A stretch of 35,699 nucleotides of DNA from an uncultured Eubacterium sp. (GCA_900545725.1 URAI01000016.1:1-35699); one strand, 5' to 3'; counted from the first letter of the stretch, positions 1 through 9,750 are shown. Numbers and translations are program-made. Notes: generated by a model from the sequence alone, not told the origin.

Positions 1-127
1 TTCGTAAACACTGACGGGACGATATAACACAAGGGAAACAATAAGGGAAAGCTCACCTGCGATAAATCCAGTGTTTTCAAGGGTTTGCAGAGAATTTAAT
101 AACAAAATATAACAGTTATTAAATTCC
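1..127. other. Left-edge non-coding stretch
   Basis: No gene can be supported here. Two minus-strand frames stay open over roughly bases 1-90, but neither has a start codon or ribosome binding site inside the window, so they may be chance or the edge of something outside it. The only clear structure is the inverted repeat at 92-126. Confidence 0.4.
92..126 (-). terminator. AT-rich perfect inverted repeat just past the carboxypeptidase stop
   Basis: Arms at 92-103 (GAATTTAATAAC) and 115-126 (GTTATTAAATTC) are perfectly complementary over 12 bp with an 11-nt loop. The hairpin begins 2 bases beyond the stop codon of the minus-strand gene ending at 128, so it is well placed as its transcript end. 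It is AU-rich and lacks a clean U-run, so it could instead be a 3'-end stabiliser. Confidence 0.45.
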
Positions 128-1612
128 CTAAAACAGGTGAAATCTCAATCGGAATTTATAAAAAAGCTGTTTTAGATAATACCAATAATCTTTTTTCATA
201 ACTTCATCATCAGCATATACAGGTACAGAGGTATATAAAGAATCATTAATATATATGTTGACATTTCCGACAACATCATTTACATGGACAGGAGCAGGAT
301 AAACGCCGGGTACATTATATGTGATATTAATTATATCATCAGGACCAAGAAGAAGTCCTACAGAGTCGTCTATTTTGGTTTTAACAGAAGAAGCTAATCC
401 ATTTTTAACAGCTATATCACGTATAGGTGTGTCTGAATTAATAAGTTCTTTATAATAATAATTCTGTCTTGCCCAGTTTAACAAAAGCTTTGCATCGTGC
501 CATTTGTAAGTCTTGTTATTGGGCCAGCCGCAGGCAAGAAGTGTTACTATAAATGTCCTTCCGTCACATTGGTAGGCACATACATAACAATACCCCGCAT
601 CACCGGTAAAGCCCGTTTTTCCTGATATTATATTATCATACATATTAAGAAATGCATTTGCGTTAGATACACTGTAGGTTATGCCCTTACTTATATTGGC
701 AGGGGTGTTATAAGAAGTATCAGCCGGATTATTTTTTACAACTGATGAAAATGTATATTCCTTAGTCTGTGTTATTTTAAGAAAATCACTGTTTTTAATG
801 CAATATGACATAATTAATGCAAGCTCGTAAGCTGTTGTTGAATGTATTCCATCATCGTCAGAACCATCAAGACCGTTAGGCGTTACGAAATGTGTTAAAG
901 TACAGCCAAGCGCGGCGGCTTTTTTATTCATAAGACTTGTAAATATATGTACAAGCATCTTACTCTGTTCTATTTCAAGAGAACTTAAAAAAGAAGAATT
1001 TCCATCAATATGACCATTTAAAAAATCAAGACTGTCTATATTAGTTTCAATTATATTATAATCATCATCAATATTTCCGGAAAGAACATTGCAGATGTAA
1101 TTATATGCCGTATTTTCTGCGATAATCACAGCAGAGTCGTTATGGGATTTTAACATCAGGGAGTATAAAAGGTCGTTGATAATAAACATCTCTCCACGCG
1201 TTGCGTTAAGCTGCACATCGGGCATTGAAGCTGCATATTTACTGGTGGTGCATATAAAATCACTGTTACAGTATTCAAGTGCAATTACACAGGTCATGAT
1301 TTTAGTAGTACTCGCCATAGGTACAGCCGTATCAGTTTCTTTGCCAAATAGAAGCCGGTTATTGTCACCGTCAATGACTGCGGCATATTTAGAATAAAGC
1401 TTTGACAGTTCTGCTGTATTGTTGCCGGTCGCAGCGGTCGATAAAAAATTTGAAGTTAAAGAAGCCGGTGGAGTTGTATTTGCATCTGAAATATTTTTAA
1501 CAGGATTATATGTGGAAATATTTTTGATATAAGAGTACGAAATATTTAATGTGCAGATAAAATATATCAATGTCAGAAATAACGGAAAGTATAATTTATG
1601 TTTAGTGTTCAT
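128..1612 (-). CDS. D-alanyl-D-alanine carboxypeptidase (serine peptidase S11, DacF-like)
   Basis: Penicillin-binding D,D-carboxypeptidase that trims the terminal D-Ala from peptidoglycan stem peptides outside the membrane. All three active-site motifs are visible: SxxK as STTK within ASTTKIMTC, SxN as SHN within KSHNDSA, and KTG within SGKTGFTGDAGYC. An N-terminal hydrophobic segment (PLFLTLIYFICTLNISY) is a signal peptide or anchor, and an S/T/N-rich linker precedes the catalytic domain. The open frame begins at 1624, but the second ATG at 1612 is preferred because GGAT sits just before it; this choice is weak. There is an extra acidic, N-rich stretch (around DGNSSFLSSLEIEQ) between the SxN and KTG motifs. 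Family members act in vegetative wall maturation or spore cortex modification; no spoIIA genes adjoin it, so which role applies is unclear. Divergent from the ABC pair at 1880. Confidence 0.88.
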   Translation of the reverse strand: MNTKHKLYFPLFLTLIYFICTLNISYSYIKNISTYNPVKNISDANTTPPASLTSNFLSTAATGNNTAELSKLYSKYAAVIDGDNNRLLFGKETDTAVPMASTTKIMTCVIALEYCNSDFICTTSKYAASMPDVQLNATRGEMFIINDLLYSLMLKSHNDSAVIIAENTAYNYICNVLSGNIDDDYNIIETNIDSLDFLNGHIDGNSSFLSSLEIEQSKMLVHIFTSLMNKKAAALGCTLTHFVTPNGLDGSDDDGIHSTTAYELALIMSYCIKNSDFLKITQTKEYTFSSVVKNNPADTSYNTPANISKGITYSVSNANAFLNMYDNIISGKTGFTGDAGYCYVCAYQCDGRTFIVTLLACGWPNNKTYKWHDAKLLLNWARQNYYYKELINSDTPIRDIAVKNGLASSVKTKIDDSVGLLLGPDDIINITYNVPGVYPAPVHVNDVVGNVNIYINDSLYTSVPVYADDEVMKKDYWYYLKQLFYKFRLRFHLF

Positions 1613-1879
1613 GGCTGTATCCATTTAGATTTAATTTATAAATATTTATGATTTTAAATCTGCTAATATGCTTTACACACAAAGTAAAGTTTAATATTAT
1701 ATATAATAGATAGAGTATTTAATGTATATAGGATATCTGATGTTTAAGACGGAGCAGGAAGGTTTATTTATTTGCCGGAATGTTACTTTTAAGTCATGAT
1801 ATATCTTATGTGGAATAGAAAATTTTAATTAATAAGCAGTGTATATACAATTATTATTATTGAAGAACGGAGAAAATAT
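1613..1879. promoter_or_regulatory. Divergent intergenic region between carboxypeptidase and ABC ATPase
   Basis: About 265 bases of very AT-rich DNA that must hold both divergent promoters. A 6-bp perfect inverted repeat CTTTAC...GTAAAG lies at 1671-1689 and a TATAAT lies at 1702-1707, but no convincing -35/-10 pair with 16-18 nt spacing stands out for either gene. A 25-codon frame from 1722 lacks a ribosome site and is probably chance. Confidence 0.35.
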
Positions 1880-2581
1880 ATGAGTTATATAGAATTTAAA
1901 GATGTAAAAAAGATATATAAGATGGGAGAAGTCAATATTGAGGCACTTTCGGGAGCGGATTTTAGTATAGATAAGGGAGAATTTGCTGTTATAGCAGGCC
2001 CGAGTGGAGCCGGTAAGAGTACAATACTTAATCTCTTAGGTGGGATGGATACAAGCTCATCAGGTCAGATTATTGTAGATGGAGCTCACATTAATGAATT
2101 TAATGCAAAACAGCTGACAACTTATAGAAGATACGACATTGGTTTTGTATTCCAGTTCTATAATCTGGTACAGAATCTTACAGTCAGGGAAAATGTTGAA
2201 TTTGCGGCACAGATATGCAAGAATCCTCTGGATATAGACAGCACTATTAAGGCTGTGGGTCTGCAGGACAGAATGAATAATTTTCCGGCACAGTTATCAG
2301 GAGGTGAACAGCAAAGAGTTGCAATCGCAAGGGCGTTAGCGAAAAATCCTAAGATACTTCTGTGTGATGAACCTACAGGAGCTCTCGATTATCAGACAGG
2401 TAAGGCTGTTCTTAAGCTGTTGCAGGATACATGTATTAACAGTAATGTGACGGTAATAGTCATAACTCATAATCTTGCACTCACTCCGATGGGACATAAG
2501 GTTATCAAGGTTAAAAATGGAAAAGTGGACAGCATTACCATTAATGAGAATCCGACACCTGTTGAGCAGATTGAATGGTAA
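1880..2581 (+). CDS. ABC transporter ATP-binding protein (LolD/MacB-type)
   Basis: ATPase subunit that partners an FtsX-fold permease. Motifs in order: Walker A GPSGAGKST at residues 40-48, Q-loop near Q92, signature LSGGEQQR at 139-146, Walker B ILLCDEP at 159-165, and the H-loop histidine (VITHN) near 197. The length of 233 residues and the LSGGEQQRVAIARAL string are typical of the MacB/LolD/BceA class, which powers mechanotransmission-type exporters rather than classic transmembrane pumping. The ATG follows GGAG with good spacing. The permease starts about 100 bases downstream, so the two likely form one operon. The substrate (lipoprotein, peptide antibiotic or cell-wall signal) cannot be told; no two-component system adjoins as in Bce systems. 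Confidence 0.9.
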   Translation: MSYIEFKDVKKIYKMGEVNIEALSGADFSIDKGEFAVIAGPSGAGKSTILNLLGGMDTSSSGQIIVDGAHINEFNAKQLTTYRRYDIGFVFQFYNLVQNLTVRENVEFAAQICKNPLDIDSTIKAVGLQDRMNNFPAQLSGGEQQRVAIARALAKNPKILLCDEPTGALDYQTGKAVLKLLQDTCINSNVTVIVITHNLALTPMGHKVIKVKNGKVDSITINENPTPVEQIEW

Positions 2582-2687
2582 AACTGCAGAACATGATTTC
2601 ATATTTAATCTGCAATTCCTACGACATTAGAAGTGAATGCATGATGAATAGTATAATGTGATATTTTTACATTGGAAGGAGATTAAG

Positions 2688-5441
2688 TTGAATAGTACAT
2701 TTTGGAAAAATATAATCAGAGAGATTAAAAATTCTCTTGGAAGATTTCTTGCGATATTTGCAATAGTTGCAATTGGCGTGGCTTTCTTTGCAGGAGTTAC
2801 GGCAGCTTCAACTGATATGCAGAATTCAGCGGATAAATATTATGATGATTATAATTTTATGGATTTAAGACTTGTATCAACAGCAGGTTTTACTAAAGAT
2901 GACGTTGACAGTATAAAAGAAACTAACGGACTTAGCGGCGTATTTGCAACTCATACGGTTGATGCATTAACAGAAGCTAATAATACCGAAGAGGTTGTTA
3001 AAGTTATGACAGTTCCGGACAGCGGTGTGTCACAGGATAATCCTGAATACATTAACCAGCTGCGTATAAAGGAGGGAAGACTTCCCAAAAATGATGACGA
3101 ATGTGTTGTCAGATGGGAACTTTCAAAGGAAAATATATACAATATAGGTGATACTATTTCCCTAAAATCAGGTGATGATAATGAATTGTCAGATACACTT
3201 AGTATACAGGAATTTAAGGTTGTCGGTATAGTATATTCGCCATATTTTCTGTCATATAATAAAGGCACTACGTCTATAGGAAATGGTTCTGTGGGATATT
3301 GTATAATGGTTAAAAACAATATATTCTGCGAACAATATTATACGGAGATATTTGCAACCGTTGATGGTGCAAAAGCACTTGATACATATTCTGATGAATA
3401 TAAGAATAAGGTTGCACCTGTAAAAGAAGAGCTTAAAAATCTTGCCACATCAAGGCTTGACATAAGAAAAGCTGACATTGACAGCGAACTTGATTCGGCT
3501 AAGGATGAAGCTATACAGCAGGCATATGATAAGATAAAAGAACAGGTGACAGAACAATTTACAGATACATATGGGCATGTGCAGGGTATGACAGCCATTA
3601 TGGATGCCATGCTTAATGAGGCTGTGCAGAATGCTATTTCAGTATTTGACAGCTCACAGATTGATGAATATTTTGAACAGCTAAGAGCAGAGTATAAGGA
3701 GCAATCGGATGACTGGAAATGGTATGTGCTTGACAGGGATGAACAGTATTCATATGTGGATTATAAGTCAAGTGCAGAGCAGATGGATAACATAGCAGCG
3801 ATATTTCCAGTGTTTTTTATTATAGTTGCGGCACTTGTATGTCTTACTACCATGACAAGAATGGTTGATGAACAAAGAGAGCTTATTGGTACATTTAAGG
3901 CATTAGGATACAGTAAACCGGTTATTGCATTAAAATATATAGGCTATGCTTTTATAGCATCACTGACAGGCGGTATTGCCGGCTGTGCAATAGGACTTAA
4001 GCTGTTTCCGGCAGTAATATATAATTCATGGAATATTATGTATGAAATGCCGGCTATTGCTTATGCTGATCATACTGTTCTTGCAATTGTTGCGATAGCT
4101 TCACTTGTATTTGTTACATGTCTTGCATCGTTTTTTTCGTGTCTTAATGAATTAAGAGAAGTTCCCGCACAGCTTATGAGACCTAAGGCACCTAAAGAGG
4201 GGAAGAAGATATTACTTGAAAGGATTACATTTATCTGGCAAAGAATGTCATTTGCAAGGAAGGTTACTGCAAGAAATATTTTCAGATATAAGAAGAGATT
4301 TATCATGACTGTCGTTGGAATTGCCGGATGCAGTGCCCTGATGCTTACAGGATATGGTATTAAGGACAGTATATCAGGGCTTATAGATGGTCAGTTTGGC
4401 AGAATATTTTCATATGATATATCCATAAGCTATAGTGAAAAAAATCAGGATAATGAGGACGGTACAATAGCAGACCTTGAAAATATGCTTAATAGTGATA
4501 ACAGATTCGGACAGGTTATTCAGATGTATACCCACACATCTAATGTGTCAAAGCAGGAATTTCAGGGAGGATTAGACTCGCAGGAGATAGACAGTGATAT
4601 TATACAGGATAATGTTAAACTGCAGGTATTTGACGGACAGTTGCCATATGCAGATTTTGTCGGAATGTATCAGTATAAGAGTAATGAACTTATCGGACTT
4701 GATGATGATGGAATTATAATATCGCAGCTTCTTGCGGATAACCTTGGTGTAAAGGCAGGGGATGATATTTATATTGAAGATGATAATAAAAATGTAAAGA
4801 AAGCACATATTTCCAATGTTATGAAAATGTATGTCGGAGATTACATATTTATGAGCAGCACATATTATGAAGATATTTATGGTAATATGCCTGATAATAA
4901 CTGTATTATTGGAAAGCTTAATAATAAGGGAACGGATACTGAAAATTCAATCGGACTTGACTATCTTAACAGGCATGGCGTAAGTAATATAACATTTTTT
5001 ACTGACAGTATTAATCGTTTTACCAAGATGATACAGTCCCTTGATATAGTAACGCTAGTTCTTATCTTATCATCGGCTTCACTTGCATTTGTAGTATTAT
5101 ATAATCTTACAAATGTCAATATATCTGAGCGTATAAGAGAGATAGCAACTATTAAAGTATTAGGCTTTTATGATATGGAAGTATCTATGTATGTATATCG
5201 TGAAAATATAATAATTACTGTAATAGGTGCATTTGCAGGACTGTTTCTTGGTGTGGGACTGCATAGATTTATTATGTATAACATATCTGTAGACGGAGTA
5301 ATGTTTGGAACAGATATTAATTTATCTTCATATTTTCTGGCATTCGGACTGACACTTTTCTTCTCGGTTTTTGTCAATCTTGTAATGAATGGAAAACTTA
5401 AAAAAATAGCAATGGTAGAATCATTAAAATCAGTGGAATAA
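2688..5441 (+). CDS. FtsX-like/MacB-type ABC permease
   Basis: Large permease with two FtsX repeats. An N-terminal transmembrane helix (about residues 18-40) is followed by a long extracytoplasmic region with a charged, coiled-coil-like stretch. The first FtsX core has helices near residues 372-392, 420-440 and 465-485, with the typical cytoplasmic RELIGTFKALGYS turn. A second extracytoplasmic domain follows helix 535-555, and a second FtsX core lies near 787-806, 840-860 and 880-900 with REIATIKVLGF. An upstream GTG at 2658 keeps the frame open, but GGAAGGAG at 2674-2681 is 6 bases before a TTG at 2688, which is therefore preferred (917 residues). Two-repeat FtsX permeases of this size act as monomers or dimers with a LolD-type ATPase, matching the gene before it. 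Substrate unknown. Confidence 0.88.
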   Translation: MNSTFWKNIIREIKNSLGRFLAIFAIVAIGVAFFAGVTAASTDMQNSADKYYDDYNFMDLRLVSTAGFTKDDVDSIKETNGLSGVFATHTVDALTEANNTEEVVKVMTVPDSGVSQDNPEYINQLRIKEGRLPKNDDECVVRWELSKENIYNIGDTISLKSGDDNELSDTLSIQEFKVVGIVYSPYFLSYNKGTTSIGNGSVGYCIMVKNNIFCEQYYTEIFATVDGAKALDTYSDEYKNKVAPVKEELKNLATSRLDIRKADIDSELDSAKDEAIQQAYDKIKEQVTEQFTDTYGHVQGMTAIMDAMLNEAVQNAISVFDSSQIDEYFEQLRAEYKEQSDDWKWYVLDRDEQYSYVDYKSSAEQMDNIAAIFPVFFIIVAALVCLTTMTRMVDEQRELIGTFKALGYSKPVIALKYIGYAFIASLTGGIAGCAIGLKLFPAVIYNSWNIMYEMPAIAYADHTVLAIVAIASLVFVTCLASFFSCLNELREVPAQLMRPKAPKEGKKILLERITFIWQRMSFARKVTARNIFRYKKRFIMTVVGIAGCSALMLTGYGIKDSISGLIDGQFGRIFSYDISISYSEKNQDNEDGTIADLENMLNSDNRFGQVIQMYTHTSNVSKQEFQGGLDSQEIDSDIIQDNVKLQVFDGQLPYADFVGMYQYKSNELIGLDDDGIIISQLLADNLGVKAGDDIYIEDDNKNVKKAHISNVMKMYVGDYIFMSSTYYEDIYGNMPDNNCIIGKLNNKGTDTENSIGLDYLNRHGVSNITFFTDSINRFTKMIQSLDIVTLVLILSSASLAFVVLYNLTNVNISERIREIATIKVLGFYDMEVSMYVYRENIIITVIGAFAGLFLGVGLHRFIMYNISVDGVMFGTDINLSSYFLAFGLTLFFSVFVNLVMNGKLKKIAMVESLKSVE

Positions 5442-5577
5442 CAAAAAACGCTTTCTCATATATTGATTTAGACTATGTTAAAGATAACCGGTATAACAGA
5501 TTATTGGCAGGTAATGCAATTTTCGTTGTACTTAAAACATGGTCAGAACAATATATGGGGAGGCATTTTTTATATAA

Positions 5578-6537
5578 ATGAGCAATATTGATGAAATAAA
5601 AAGTATACTTCCAATAAAAATAAGAAATGTTATCGAATTAAAAAATGTATATGAAATACGGCTTAGGACAGACAGACCTGTAATAACATATTCACAGGAT
5701 GGAGAAAAGGTATACACGGCATATATTATGGATAACCGAGATATAAGGCAGTGTCTTGAATATATAAGCAATTATTCAGTATATGCATATCAGGATAATA
5801 TAAGACAGGGTTTTATTACAATAAGAGGAGGGCACAGGGTAGGTGTGTGTGGACATGTTATATCAGAAAATGGACATATTAAATCACAGCAGTACATATC
5901 GTTTATTAATATACGGATTGCACATGAGATTAATGGGTGTGCAGACAGCGTTATGGATTTTATAACATCATCAGTTAAAAGTGTACATAATAAAGATGCA
6001 TCTGATGTTAAGAATAATTATGTAACGGCAACAGAACTGATTGAAAAAATCGGACATACTCTGATAATATCATCACCAGGCTGTGGAAAGACAACACTGT
6101 TAAGAGATATTGTAAGACAGCTAGCTGATGGTAATGCTTACAGACAGGGGGTGAGAGTAAGTCTTATAGATGAAAGGGGTGAGCTTGCCGCATGTTATCA
6201 GGGTGCTCCACAGAACAACATAGGAATGAGGACAGATGTTATTGATGGCTGCAGCAAATACGATGGCATGCTTCTAATGATACGGTCAATGAATCCACAG
6301 ATTGTTGCAGTGGATGAGATAGGAGAAAGACAGGATATAGAGGCGCTGGAATACATTATTAATTCAGGGTGTAAGGTGCTTGCAACAATGCATGCTGCAA
6401 GCCTGAGCGAAGCAATGGAAAAACCGTATATAAATAAGCTGATTAATAAATCCATGTTTTCCCGGATCATTATTCTTGGCTCCGATGGTACGAGGGGAAA
6501 TATAAAAGAACTGATTAATCTTAATGAAGGGGATTGA
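5578..6537 (+). CDS. spoIIIAA: Stage III sporulation protein AA (ATPase)
   Basis: AAA/secretion-type ATPase proposed to energise the SpoIIIA-SpoIIQ channel between mother cell and forespore. Walker A is SSPGCGKTT near residue 165, followed by IDERGEL and a Walker B-like VAVDEIGER near 243-251; the HxAS-type MHAASL follows. The length (319) is normal. It is first of eight contiguous spoIIIA genes and overlaps spoIIIAB by 14 bases. The only strong ribosome site, GGGGAGG at 5557-5563, is 14 bases before the ATG, which is longer than usual; no alternative in-frame start fits better. A sigma-E promoter is expected from family knowledge, but no convincing sigma-E box was recognised in 5442-5577. 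Confidence 0.95.
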   Translation: MSNIDEIKSILPIKIRNVIELKNVYEIRLRTDRPVITYSQDGEKVYTAYIMDNRDIRQCLEYISNYSVYAYQDNIRQGFITIRGGHRVGVCGHVISENGHIKSQQYISFINIRIAHEINGCADSVMDFITSSVKSVHNKDASDVKNNYVTATELIEKIGHTLIISSPGCGKTTLLRDIVRQLADGNAYRQGVRVSLIDERGELAACYQGAPQNNIGMRTDVIDGCSKYDGMLLMIRSMNPQIVAVDEIGERQDIEALEYIINSGCKVLATMHAASLSEAMEKPYINKLINKSMFSRIIILGSDGTRGNIKELINLNEGD

Positions 6538-7063
6538 TAGTATATTAAAAATAACAGGAAGTCTGTTCGTTATATGTGGAATGTCATATCTTGGCTTTTA
6601 TAAAGTATTTATTATGAATGAACAGATACGTCATATTAAGACATTTAAAGAATCTCTTATTGTGATAAGAGGATATATAGGATATGCAATTATGAGCATA
6701 CCGGAGATATTTGAGATGGTAGCGGAAACAATAGATGATAAAAATATATCAGGCTGTTATATAAGTGCGGCTATGCATATGAAAAAAAGACAGACAGATA
6801 ATTTCCGTACAATATGGAAAAATGCCATATCAGAAAGTATAGATAACAATTATATTGGGAAAAAACAAACTTTAATTATTGAAAAAATCGGACATATGCC
6901 TGTGCATCTTGATACGGATATGCAGATGAAGGTTATTGATGGTGTTGTAATGGAACTGGAAGGGGCAATAGATGATGTCACAGAAGAATTAAAGCAGAAA
7001 GAGAGGGTATATAAATGTGGCGGAGTTATGGCAGGAATATTTATTGTTATTATTTTGTTATGA
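6524..7063 (+). CDS. spoIIIAB: Stage III sporulation protein AB
   Basis: SpoIIIAB is a membrane protein of the mother-cell engulfment complex, resembling type II/IV secretion inner-membrane (GspF-like) components. An N-terminal membrane segment (LKITGSLFVICGMSYLGFY) and a C-terminal one (GGVMAGIFIVIILL) bracket a helical cytoplasmic domain; 179 residues is the usual size. The ATG lies inside the end of spoIIIAA with no clear own ribosome site, so it is probably translationally coupled. Confidence 0.93.
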   Translation: MKGIDSILKITGSLFVICGMSYLGFYKVFIMNEQIRHIKTFKESLIVIRGYIGYAIMSIPEIFEMVAETIDDKNISGCYISAAMHMKKRQTDNFRTIWKNAISESIDNNYIGKKQTLIIEKIGHMPVHLDTDMQMKVIDGVVMELEGAIDDVTEELKQKERVYKCGGVMAGIFIVIILL

Positions 7064-7069
7064 TATCAG

Positions 7070-7105
7070 GGACAATCTGCAGGTATCATAGTTGGAGGGT
7101 TGTCC
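7070..7105 (+). other. Hairpin in the spoIIIAB-spoIIIAC gap
   Basis: GGACAATC (7070-7077) pairs with GGTTGTCC (7098-7105) through 8 pairs, one a wobble. There is no U-run after it, so it is not an obvious terminator; it could set mRNA stability or the expression ratio between spoIIIAB and spoIIIAC. Confidence 0.35.
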
Positions 7106-7137
7106 ATGGAATCATATTATAAGAAAAGGGTAGATAT

Positions 7138-7332
7138 ATGGAAGTAGGTCTGATATTTAAGATAGCGGCGGTTGGAATACTTGTGTCAGTATTAAGTCAG
7201 GTATTAAAACACAGCGGCAGGGAGGAACAGGCTTTTCTTACAAGCCTTGCAGGACTGCTGCTGGTGTTATACTGGATTGTACCATACATAGTTGAATTAT
7301 TTGAAACGATGAAAAAGATGTTTGATTTGTGA
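7138..7332 (+). CDS. spoIIIAC: Stage III sporulation protein AC
   Basis: Small, very hydrophobic protein of 64 residues with two membrane helices (IFKIAAVGILVSVLSQVL and a second around LAGLLLVLYWIVPYIVELF) separated by the polar turn HSGREEQ, which is the family hallmark. It belongs to the membrane part of the SpoIIIA channel together with SpoIIIAD. AAAAGGG sits upstream of the ATG. Confidence 0.95.
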   Translation: MEVGLIFKIAAVGILVSVLSQVLKHSGREEQAFLTSLAGLLLVLYWIVPYIVELFETMKKMFDL

Positions 7333-7372
7333 TTAAGATTATAATGGAAAAATAAGTCAGAAAGGAGTTTTA

Positions 7373-7759
7373 ATGGACATATTAAAAATATCAGCTGCTG
7401 CCATATGTGCCGTAATATCGGGACTGGTTTTAAAAAGTGTAAAAAGCCCGCTTGCAGTTATGGTGCCGCTTGCCGCATCAGTTGTTATTCTTTTTTATAT
7501 TGTATCAGGTCTTATGACACTTATATCACAGCTTTCGGCTTTAAAGGAATATTTAAAATGGGGGCAGGGGTATATAGGTCTTCTTCTTAAAATAATGGGC
7601 ATAACGTATATAACACAGCTAAGTGCGGATATCTGCAGGGATAACGGATATCAGGCAGTGGCAGGGCAGATTGAGATTTTTAGTAAACTGACAATAGCAG
7701 TAATGAGTATGCCTGTGGTGTTGTCTTTATTTGAGATGGTAACAGAATGTATAAATTAA
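7373..7759 (+). CDS. spoIIIAD: Stage III sporulation protein AD
   Basis: Membrane protein of 128 residues with about four helices, related in sequence to SpoIIIAC. It carries the typical GQGYIGLLLKIMGITYITQLSADICRD-like core (positions about 64-90). AGAAAGGAG precedes the ATG with ideal spacing. Its 3' end overlaps spoIIIAE by 13 bases, suggesting coupled translation. Confidence 0.94.
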   Translation: MDILKISAAAICAVISGLVLKSVKSPLAVMVPLAASVVILFYIVSGLMTLISQLSALKEYLKWGQGYIGLLLKIMGITYITQLSADICRDNGYQAVAGQIEIFSKLTIAVMSMPVVLSLFEMVTECIN

Positions 7760-9087
7760 AAAAATGTTGCCGGACCGGAAAACTGACCATGAAGTTAAAT
7801 ATAAAATCAATTATAAGACTAATCATAAAGTTAATCGCAAATCCGGTCAGAAAGCTGTTATTGTCATCAGAGTGTATGGCGGCTGTTTTATTTATAATTA
7901 TTATGTCTGCTGCCAGTCCAAAGATATGCTTTGCACAGGATAAAAATATGAAAATAATTAATATGACAGCAGGGCAGGTGATACGGGAACAGCAGGCTGA
8001 TGTATCAGATTATGAAAACTATGATTATTCAGATATTGACAGTACATTAAAGGATGCTGGCTATGATGGAAGCTTTAAAGATATTCTGAAAATAATATAT
8101 AGTGATTATAAGACGTTGTCAGATAATGAGAATGGCAGCAGTCCAGGGAACATGAATAAGTCAGGAAAAATATCTATATCAGATAAAATAATAAAAATTA
8201 TGGATGAAATTATAGGCAATACTTTTAGAAGTAATAAAGCGGCAGTGTTACAGATAATTCTTTTATCGGTTTTTTCAGCGGCTGTCAAATGCTTTGCACC
8301 GTCCTTTAATAAGGATCAGGTATCAGAGCTGGCACAGCTTATAATTAGTCTTGCACTTATAAGTATTCTGCTGGCTTCCTTTGCAGCGTCCTGTAAGATA
8401 AGTGCTGATGCACTTAATATTGGAATAAATACATATAAAGCGGTGATTCCGGTATTTTTTACAACGGTGGCAGCCGCCTCAGGAAATATAACAGCAGCGG
8501 CTTATTATGATGTTGTTCTTATATTAATAACATTTGTAAATATGTTTTTTAAGAATATTCTGCTGCCCTTTAATAAAATATATGTTGTATTTTCAATGTC
8601 AGACAGTATTACCGGAAAAGAATATTTTTCTAAGGCGGCGGCTCTTGTACCATCGGCAGTTAAGATAAGCTGTAAGGCTGCGGTAGTATTTTTTACAGGA
8701 CTTGGGGGAATTAAAGCAATGGCGGCACCGGCGGCGGATTCTGTAAAAAGAAAGCTGTTTTACAAGGCGGTACAGTCAATTCCTGTTATTGGAGGTTCGC
8801 TTGATACTGTTGGACAGACTGTGATTGGAGCAGGGACTATTATAAAAAATGGAATTGGAACAGCAGCAATAATTGTAATAATTATTATATGCAGTATTCC
8901 TATCTTAAAGCTTATAGTTTTTTCAGGCATGTTAAAGATAACGGCGGCGGCTGTTGAGCCTGTGGCAGATAAAATGATTGTTAAGGCAGTCAGCACCATT
9001 GCGGATGCGATAGGACTTATGGCGCTTATAGTTATTACAGCTGCAGGACTGTTTATTTTAATAACAGCAGTAATATGTATGGCGTAA
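7747..9087 (+). CDS. spoIIIAE: Stage III sporulation protein AE
   Basis: Polytopic membrane protein of the SpoIIIA complex. An N-terminal signal peptide ends near KICFA-QD, followed by an extracytoplasmic region rich in D/S/N and then six to seven hydrophobic helices, with glycine/alanine-rich loops such as FTGLGGIKAMAAPAADS, typical of the family. 446 residues is slightly longer than usual. The start overlaps spoIIIAD; the ATG at 7789 (residue 15) is an alternative that gives a more usual signal peptide, and neither has a strong ribosome site. Confidence 0.94.
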   Translation: MYKLKKCCRTGKLTMKLNIKSIIRLIIKLIANPVRKLLLSSECMAAVLFIIIMSAASPKICFAQDKNMKIINMTAGQVIREQQADVSDYENYDYSDIDSTLKDAGYDGSFKDILKIIYSDYKTLSDNENGSSPGNMNKSGKISISDKIIKIMDEIIGNTFRSNKAAVLQIILLSVFSAAVKCFAPSFNKDQVSELAQLIISLALISILLASFAASCKISADALNIGINTYKAVIPVFFTTVAAASGNITAAAYYDVVLILITFVNMFFKNILLPFNKIYVVFSMSDSITGKEYFSKAAALVPSAVKISCKAAVVFFTGLGGIKAMAAPAADSVKRKLFYKAVQSIPVIGGSLDTVGQTVIGAGTIIKNGIGTAAIIVIIIICSIPILKLIVFSGMLKITAAAVEPVADKMIVKAVSTIADAIGLMALIVITAAGLFILITAVICMA

Positions 9088-9109
9088 TTTATTTACAGAA
9101 GGGTGGTAT

Positions 9110-9721
9110 ATGCAGAGTATAATTATATGGGGACGGCAGATATTTATTGTATGTATTATTTCAAATATTTTTATAAGGCTTGTTCCATCACAAAAATATG
9201 AGAAATATATAAAATATATCTGTGGAATAATACTTCTTGTGATATGTATAACACCGGTGCTTGAACTTTTTAACAGCTCATTTTCATTTTCACAGATATA
9301 TGAGAAGTTTCAAAATGGCAGCAGTATGAAACAGTTAAAAAATGAATTAAAGTATACCTCGACAGCAGGGAGTGCCATGCTCGACAGCTATATTGCAAAG
9401 GTTGAAAAGGATGTGGATACATTTACCCTTGAAGAGGGACTGTATCCTGTATCCACACAGGTAATTATTGATGAAGATGAACAAAGCGACAGCTTTGGAA
9501 ATATACAGGACATGAAGCTTGTTGTAAGTATGGCAAAGGACAGTGAAGATACATATAAAAATACAAAAGATAATATAAGCATAGAGATTGAAAAGATAAG
9601 GATTAAAGAGAAAGATGTGATAAAAGACGATACAGTGACACAGCAGATATCAGATTTAAAGCGGAAACTGTCAGAAATGTATAATATATCCGAGGATGTT
9701 ATTGACATAGTATATAAATAG
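9110..9721 (+). CDS. spoIIIAF: Stage III sporulation protein AF
   Basis: Membrane protein with two N-terminal helices (IWGRQIFIVCIISNIFIRLV and YICGIILLVICITPVLELF) and a soluble domain of about 140 residues ending in ISEDVIDIVYK, as in the SpoIIIAF family. It begins 22 bases after spoIIIAE with AGAAGGGTGG upstream. It is part of the channel that keeps the engulfed forespore competent for sigma-G activity. Confidence 0.93.
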   Translation: MQSIIIWGRQIFIVCIISNIFIRLVPSQKYEKYIKYICGIILLVICITPVLELFNSSFSFSQIYEKFQNGSSMKQLKNELKYTSTAGSAMLDSYIAKVEKDVDTFTLEEGLYPVSTQVIIDEDEQSDSFGNIQDMKLVVSMAKDSEDTYKNTKDNISIEIEKIRIKEKDVIKDDTVTQQISDLKRKLSEMYNISEDVIDIVYK

Positions 9722-9750
9722 CAGAAATACTGCTTTAGAATGGGGGAAGT

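Noticed and set aside
1722..1799. 25-codon ORF between the divergent genes
   Set aside because: No ribosome site, no recognisable sequence, and it sits in promoter DNA.
2658..2687. GTG start at 2658 for the FtsX permease
   Set aside because: The strong ribosome site lies within this extension and fits TTG 2688.
5442..5577. Sigma-E promoter for the spoIIIA operon
   Set aside because: Expected from the family, but no -35/-10 pair with proper spacing could be pointed to.
9388..9708. Antisense ORF over spoIIIAF, and similar long antisense frames over other genes
   Set aside because: These mirror the codon bias of the real genes (serine-rich shadows) and have no start signals.
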